DNA from: Amycolatopsis sp. 195334CR
GTDB lineage: Bacteria > Actinomycetota > Actinomycetes > Mycobacteriales > Pseudonocardiaceae
DNA length: 64,000 nucleotides
Reading direction: 5' to 3'
Assembly (NCBI RefSeq): GCF_017309385.1
Contig: NZ_JAFJMJ010000002.1
Span: 248,001 to 312,000, forward strand
Notes under the pieces: model-generated
Databases searched by the model: none
Seen by the model: the letters and a program-made list of their open reading frames with translations, nothing else
What the model was told of the DNA's origin: nothing
Position numbers and translations under genes: made by a program
Shown here: one piece after another, positions 61,358 to 64,000 of the stretch
How positions within the stretch are numbered: position 1 is the stretch's first letter
Layout: each line of letters begins with the position of its first letter

Positions 61358-62462
61358 GGCGCGGACTGAGGTACGCGGCGAGCCGCGCTGGCGCCTGCTC
61401 GCCGAACCGTCGGAGCCGGACGCGCCGGCCAGGGGCGGGCTCACCGGCGGCATCGTCGTGCTTTCGGTGGTGCTGGTGGTTTCCGTGCTCGCCGGGATCG
61501 CGCTCGGCCCGACCGTGATCCCGCTCGACGAGGTGCTGCGCTACCTGCGTGCCGCGCTCACCGGTGGCTCGATCAGCCAGGCCGAGCTGACCGGGTACTC
61601 GATCGTCTGGGACGTGCGCACGCCGCGCGTGCTGCTCGCGGTGGTGGTCGGCGCGGGGCTCGCGGTGGTCGGCGTCGCGCTCCAGGCCCTGGTGCGCAAC
61701 GCCTTGGCCGAACCGTTCGTGCTCGGCATCTCCTCGGGTGCGTCGGTCGGGGCCACCGCGGTCGTGGTGTTCGGCGTGTTCGCCTCGCTCGGCGTGCTGG
61801 CCATGTCGGTGGCGGCCTTCCTCGGCGCGCTGGTCGCGACCGTGCTGGTCTACCTGGCCGCCCGCAGCGCGCTGGGGCTCACGCCGTTGCGCCTGGTGCT
61901 GACCGGGGTCGCGCTCGCCTACGCCTTCCAAGCCGTCATGAGCATGATCGTGTTCCTCGCGCCGAACAGCCAGGCCGCGCAGACGGTGTTGTTCTGGCTG
62001 CTCGGGAGCCTGGGCGCGGCCAGCTGGCAGTCGCTGCCGATCGCGGCGGTGGCCGTGGTGATCACCATCGTGGTGCTGCTGCGCAAGAGCAGGCCGCTCG
62101 ACATCCTCTCGCTCGGCGACGAGACCGCGGCCAGCCTCGGGGTGGACGCGGCGGCGTTGCGGCGAGGGCTGTTCCTGCTCACCGCGGGCGCGACCGGGCT
62201 GCTGGTGGCGGTCAGCGGCGCGATCCCGTTCGTCGGGCTGGTGCTGCCGCACGTGGTCCGGATCGTGGTCGGCTCCAGCCACCGCCGGGTGCTCGCCATC
62301 GCGCCGCTGGCCGGGGCGGTGTTCCTGGTCTGGGTGGACGTGCTGGCCCGGGTCGTGGTGGCGCCGGAGGAACTGCCGATCGGCGTGATCACCGCGTTGA
62401 TCGGGGTGCCGGTGTTCATCGTGCTGATGCGCCGGCGCGGCTACATGTTCGGAGATCGCTGA
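61341..62462 (+). CDS. FecCD-family ABC permease
   Basis: A 373-residue integral membrane subunit of a BtuCD/FecCD-type importer with about ten transmembrane segments and the conserved VRTPRVLLAVVVGAGLAVVG and GAIPFVGLVLPHVVRIVVG blocks. Known family cargoes are ferric siderophores, haem and cobalamin. The GTG start at 61341 (or 61347) lies inside the methyltransferase gene; its stop overlaps the ATPase ATG. Confidence 0.9.
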   Translation: MAVRTEARTEVRGEPRWRLLAEPSEPDAPARGGLTGGIVVLSVVLVVSVLAGIALGPTVIPLDEVLRYLRAALTGGSISQAELTGYSIVWDVRTPRVLLAVVVGAGLAVVGVALQALVRNALAEPFVLGISSGASVGATAVVVFGVFASLGVLAMSVAAFLGALVATVLVYLAARSALGLTPLRLVLTGVALAYAFQAVMSMIVFLAPNSQAAQTVLFWLLGSLGAASWQSLPIAAVAVVITIVVLLRKSRPLDILSLGDETAASLGVDAAALRRGLFLLTAGATGLLVAVSGAIPFVGLVLPHVVRIVVGSSHRRVLAIAPLAGAVFLVWVDVLARVVVAPEELPIGVITALIGVPVFIVLMRRRGYMFGDR

Positions 62463-63274
62463 TGGGACAGGCAAAGCTCTCGCTGCGGGACGTCTCGGTC
62501 GAGATCGCGGGCGCGACGCTGGTCCGCGAGCTGCGCCTCGACGTCGGTGAGGGCGAAGTGGTCGGCCTGGTCGGGCCGAACGGCAGCGGAAAGTCGACCG
62601 CGTTGCGCTGCGTCTACCGCGCGCTGCGCCCGACCGGCGGCGCGGTGCTGCTCAACGACGAGGACCTGAGCCGGGTGCCGCTGGCCGAGAGCGCGCGCTC
62701 GATCGCCGCGCTCACCCAGGACAGCCGCGCGGAACTGGACTTCACCGTGGAGGAGGTGGTCGCCCTCGGGCGGTCACCGCACCAGCGCGGTAACGCCCGG
62801 CTCACCGCCCGCGAGCGCCAGCTGTGCCGGGATGCCTTGCGTCGCATGGACATCACGCATCTCGCGTTGCGCAGCGTGCTGTCGCTGTCCGGTGGGGAAC
62901 GCCAGCGCGTGCTGATGGCCAGGGCGCTGGTGCAGGAGCCGAGCGTGCTGGTGCTCGACGAGCCGACCAACCACCTCGACGTGCGTCACCAGGTGGAACT
63001 GCTGACCTTCCTGGCCGGGTGCGGGCTGACCGTGCTGGTCGCGCTGCACGACCTGAACCTCGCCGCCGCGGTGTGCCAGCGCATCGCCGTGCTGCGCGAT
63101 GGCGAACTGGTGGCGTGCGGTTCCCCGGCCCAGACGCTCACCCCGGCTCTGGTGCACGACGTGTTCGGCGTCTGGGCCAGCGTCGTGACCCACCCGCGTA
63201 CCGGGATCCCGCAGCTGCTGTACGACCTCGACCCCGAAGGCCCGGAAAGTCCCGAAAGGACAGACACCGCATGA
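62462..63274 (+). CDS. FecE/BtuD-type ABC ATPase
   Basis: A 270-residue importer ATPase: Walker A LVGPNGSGKSTAL near residue 37, Q-loop ALTQDSRAELDF, signature LSGGERQRVLMARAL near 140, Walker B VLVLDEPTNHLD and H-loop VALHDLNLA. It begins inside the permease stop (TGATG) and overlaps the binding-protein start by four bases. Confidence 0.92.
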   Translation: MGQAKLSLRDVSVEIAGATLVRELRLDVGEGEVVGLVGPNGSGKSTALRCVYRALRPTGGAVLLNDEDLSRVPLAESARSIAALTQDSRAELDFTVEEVVALGRSPHQRGNARLTARERQLCRDALRRMDITHLALRSVLSLSGGERQRVLMARALVQEPSVLVLDEPTNHLDVRHQVELLTFLAGCGLTVLVALHDLNLAAAVCQRIAVLRDGELVACGSPAQTLTPALVHDVFGVWASVVTHPRTGIPQLLYDLDPEGPESPERTDTA

Positions 63275-64000
63275 AGACGCGTACTCGATGGGCCGCGCTG
63301 GCGGCGCTGCTCCCGCTGCTGGCGGCCTGCGGGGCCACGGTCGAGCCCGCCCCCGCCCCGGCCGGCGGCCAGTCGGCCACCGTGGCCAACTGCGGTGAGC
63401 AGGCCACCTACCCGGTCCCGCAGCGCGCGGTGTCCTACGACATCAGCGGGACGGAGAAGATGTTCGCGCTCGGGCTCGCCGACCGGATGCGCGGGTACGT
63501 GCTGAACAAGGTGGCCGATCCGTCCATCGACGGCTCGGCGTACAAGGCCGACTACGCCAAGGTGCCCCGGCTCGGCACCGCGCGGATCACCAGGGAGATC
63601 GTGGTCGACGCGCAGGCCGACTTCGTCTTCGCCGGGTGGAACTCCGGGTTCAGCGAGGAACGCGGCATCACCCCGAAACTGCTGGAGCAGCTGGGCATCC
63701 GCAGTTACCTGCACACCGAGACCTGCTGGGACTACGGTGCCGCCAAGGCCGATGTGTCCCCGATCGAGGCGTTGTTCGCCGATCTGGCGAACCTGGGCAA
63801 GATCTTCCAGGTCGAGGCGCGGGCGAACGAACTGGTCGGGCAGTTGCGCGGCCGGCTCGACGCGGTGCGCAAGGGCGTGCCCGCCGGGGTGGAGCCCGCC
63901 AGGGTGTTCGTCTACGACTCGGGCACCGACCAGCCGTACACCGCGGGCAAGCACGCCGCGCCCACCGATCTCATCGCCGCGGCGGGCGGGCGCAACGTCT
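63271..64000 (+). CDS. Metal-chelate/cobalamin-type binding lipoprotein (partial)
   Basis: Open at the right edge; 243 residues are visible and no stop is reached. A lipoprotein signal peptide with lipobox LLAAC places Cys20 as the acylated N-terminus. The rest is a class III (BtuF/FhuD-like) periplasmic-binding fold beginning QATYPVPQRAVSYDISG, with the conserved LGTARITREIVVDAQADFVFAGWNSG region. The ATG at 63271 overlaps the ATPase stop (ATGA). Cargo cannot be told between ferric siderophore, haem and cobalamin; nearby B12 genes do not prove a cobalamin role. Confidence 0.85.
   Translation, partial: MKTRTRWAALAALLPLLAACGATVEPAPAPAGGQSATVANCGEQATYPVPQRAVSYDISGTEKMFALGLADRMRGYVLNKVADPSIDGSAYKADYAKVPRLGTARITREIVVDAQADFVFAGWNSGFSEERGITPKLLEQLGIRSYLHTETCWDYGAAKADVSPIEALFADLANLGKIFQVEARANELVGQLRGRLDAVRKGVPAGVEPARVFVYDSGTDQPYTAGKHAAPTDLIAAAGGRNV

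Noticed and set aside
1..64000. GTCCACA words as a replication origin
   Set aside because: About ten 7-base hits occur across the window, near base-composition expectation, with no clustering and no dnaA/dnaN genes.
1..64000. CRISPR arrays, tRNA or rRNA genes, insertion sequences
   Set aside because: No regularly spaced repeats, no transposase or integrase frames, and no recognisable RNA gene were seen on reading both strands.

Overview
The window is high-GC actinomycete chromosome. Several features point to a member of the Pseudonocardiaceae, most likely Amycolatopsis or a close relative: an mraZ-rsmH-ftsL-pbpB division cluster laid out as in mycobacteria, an EmbC-type arabinosyltransferase (arabinogalactan wall), WS/DGAT, FolP2 and KstR-type lipid genes, frequent GTG/TTG starts, and many starts that look leaderless. 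The genus is inferred from gene content, not from a marker gene. No phage, plasmid, insertion sequence, rRNA, tRNA or CRISPR array was seen.

Layout. 1-4468: the 5' end of the dcw cluster behind a promoter with two MraZ-type boxes. 4645-9247: dipeptidase, GlxA-type regulator, sortase, Ppx/GppA, an unknown helical protein and a tiny acidic ORF. 9244-15531 (minus): 6-4-type Fe-S photolyase, class I photolyase, an ArsR-HAD fusion and a GH65 phosphorylase. 15622-20064: secreted M14 peptidase, a MarR/flavin-oxidoreductase-like divergent pair sharing an operator, and a secreted S1 protease.

20143-47866 is a large aerobic cobalamin region in blocks that flip strand: cobN; cobG-cobH-cobIJ; cobK; cobM/cobL; a chelatase-like ChlI/D protein with cobO-cobB-cobC; cobS/cobT/cobU; cbiB-cobQ; and the cobalt uptake pair cbtB-cbtA under a cobalamin riboswitch. 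Three units unrelated to B12 are interleaved: an XRE-ABC exporter operon, the arabinosyltransferase, and a secreted protein-arginine deiminase homologue. CobF and the first methyltransferase CobA are not in the window.

47894-60533 holds lipid and amino-acid metabolism: alpha/beta hydrolase with WS/DGAT, FolP2, a DUF1214-SDR-sulfotransferase operon behind a perfect KstR-type box, and an Lrp regulator divergent from a branched-chain 2-oxoacid dehydrogenase operon (E1 alpha, E1 beta, E2; no E3). Two regulators and an intracellular M14 peptidase with a palindromic operator follow. 60620-64000 is a metal-chelate or cobalamin-type ABC importer operon led by a methyltransferase; its binding-protein gene runs off the right edge.

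The least explained structure is a dispersed palindrome of about 53 bp, present three times between genes (4523, 20080, 58186). The outer stem is nearly invariant, and the bases near the centre differ between the two perfect copies in a compensatory way. Two copies lie between convergent genes, so a transcript-end or folding role is more likely than a coding one.
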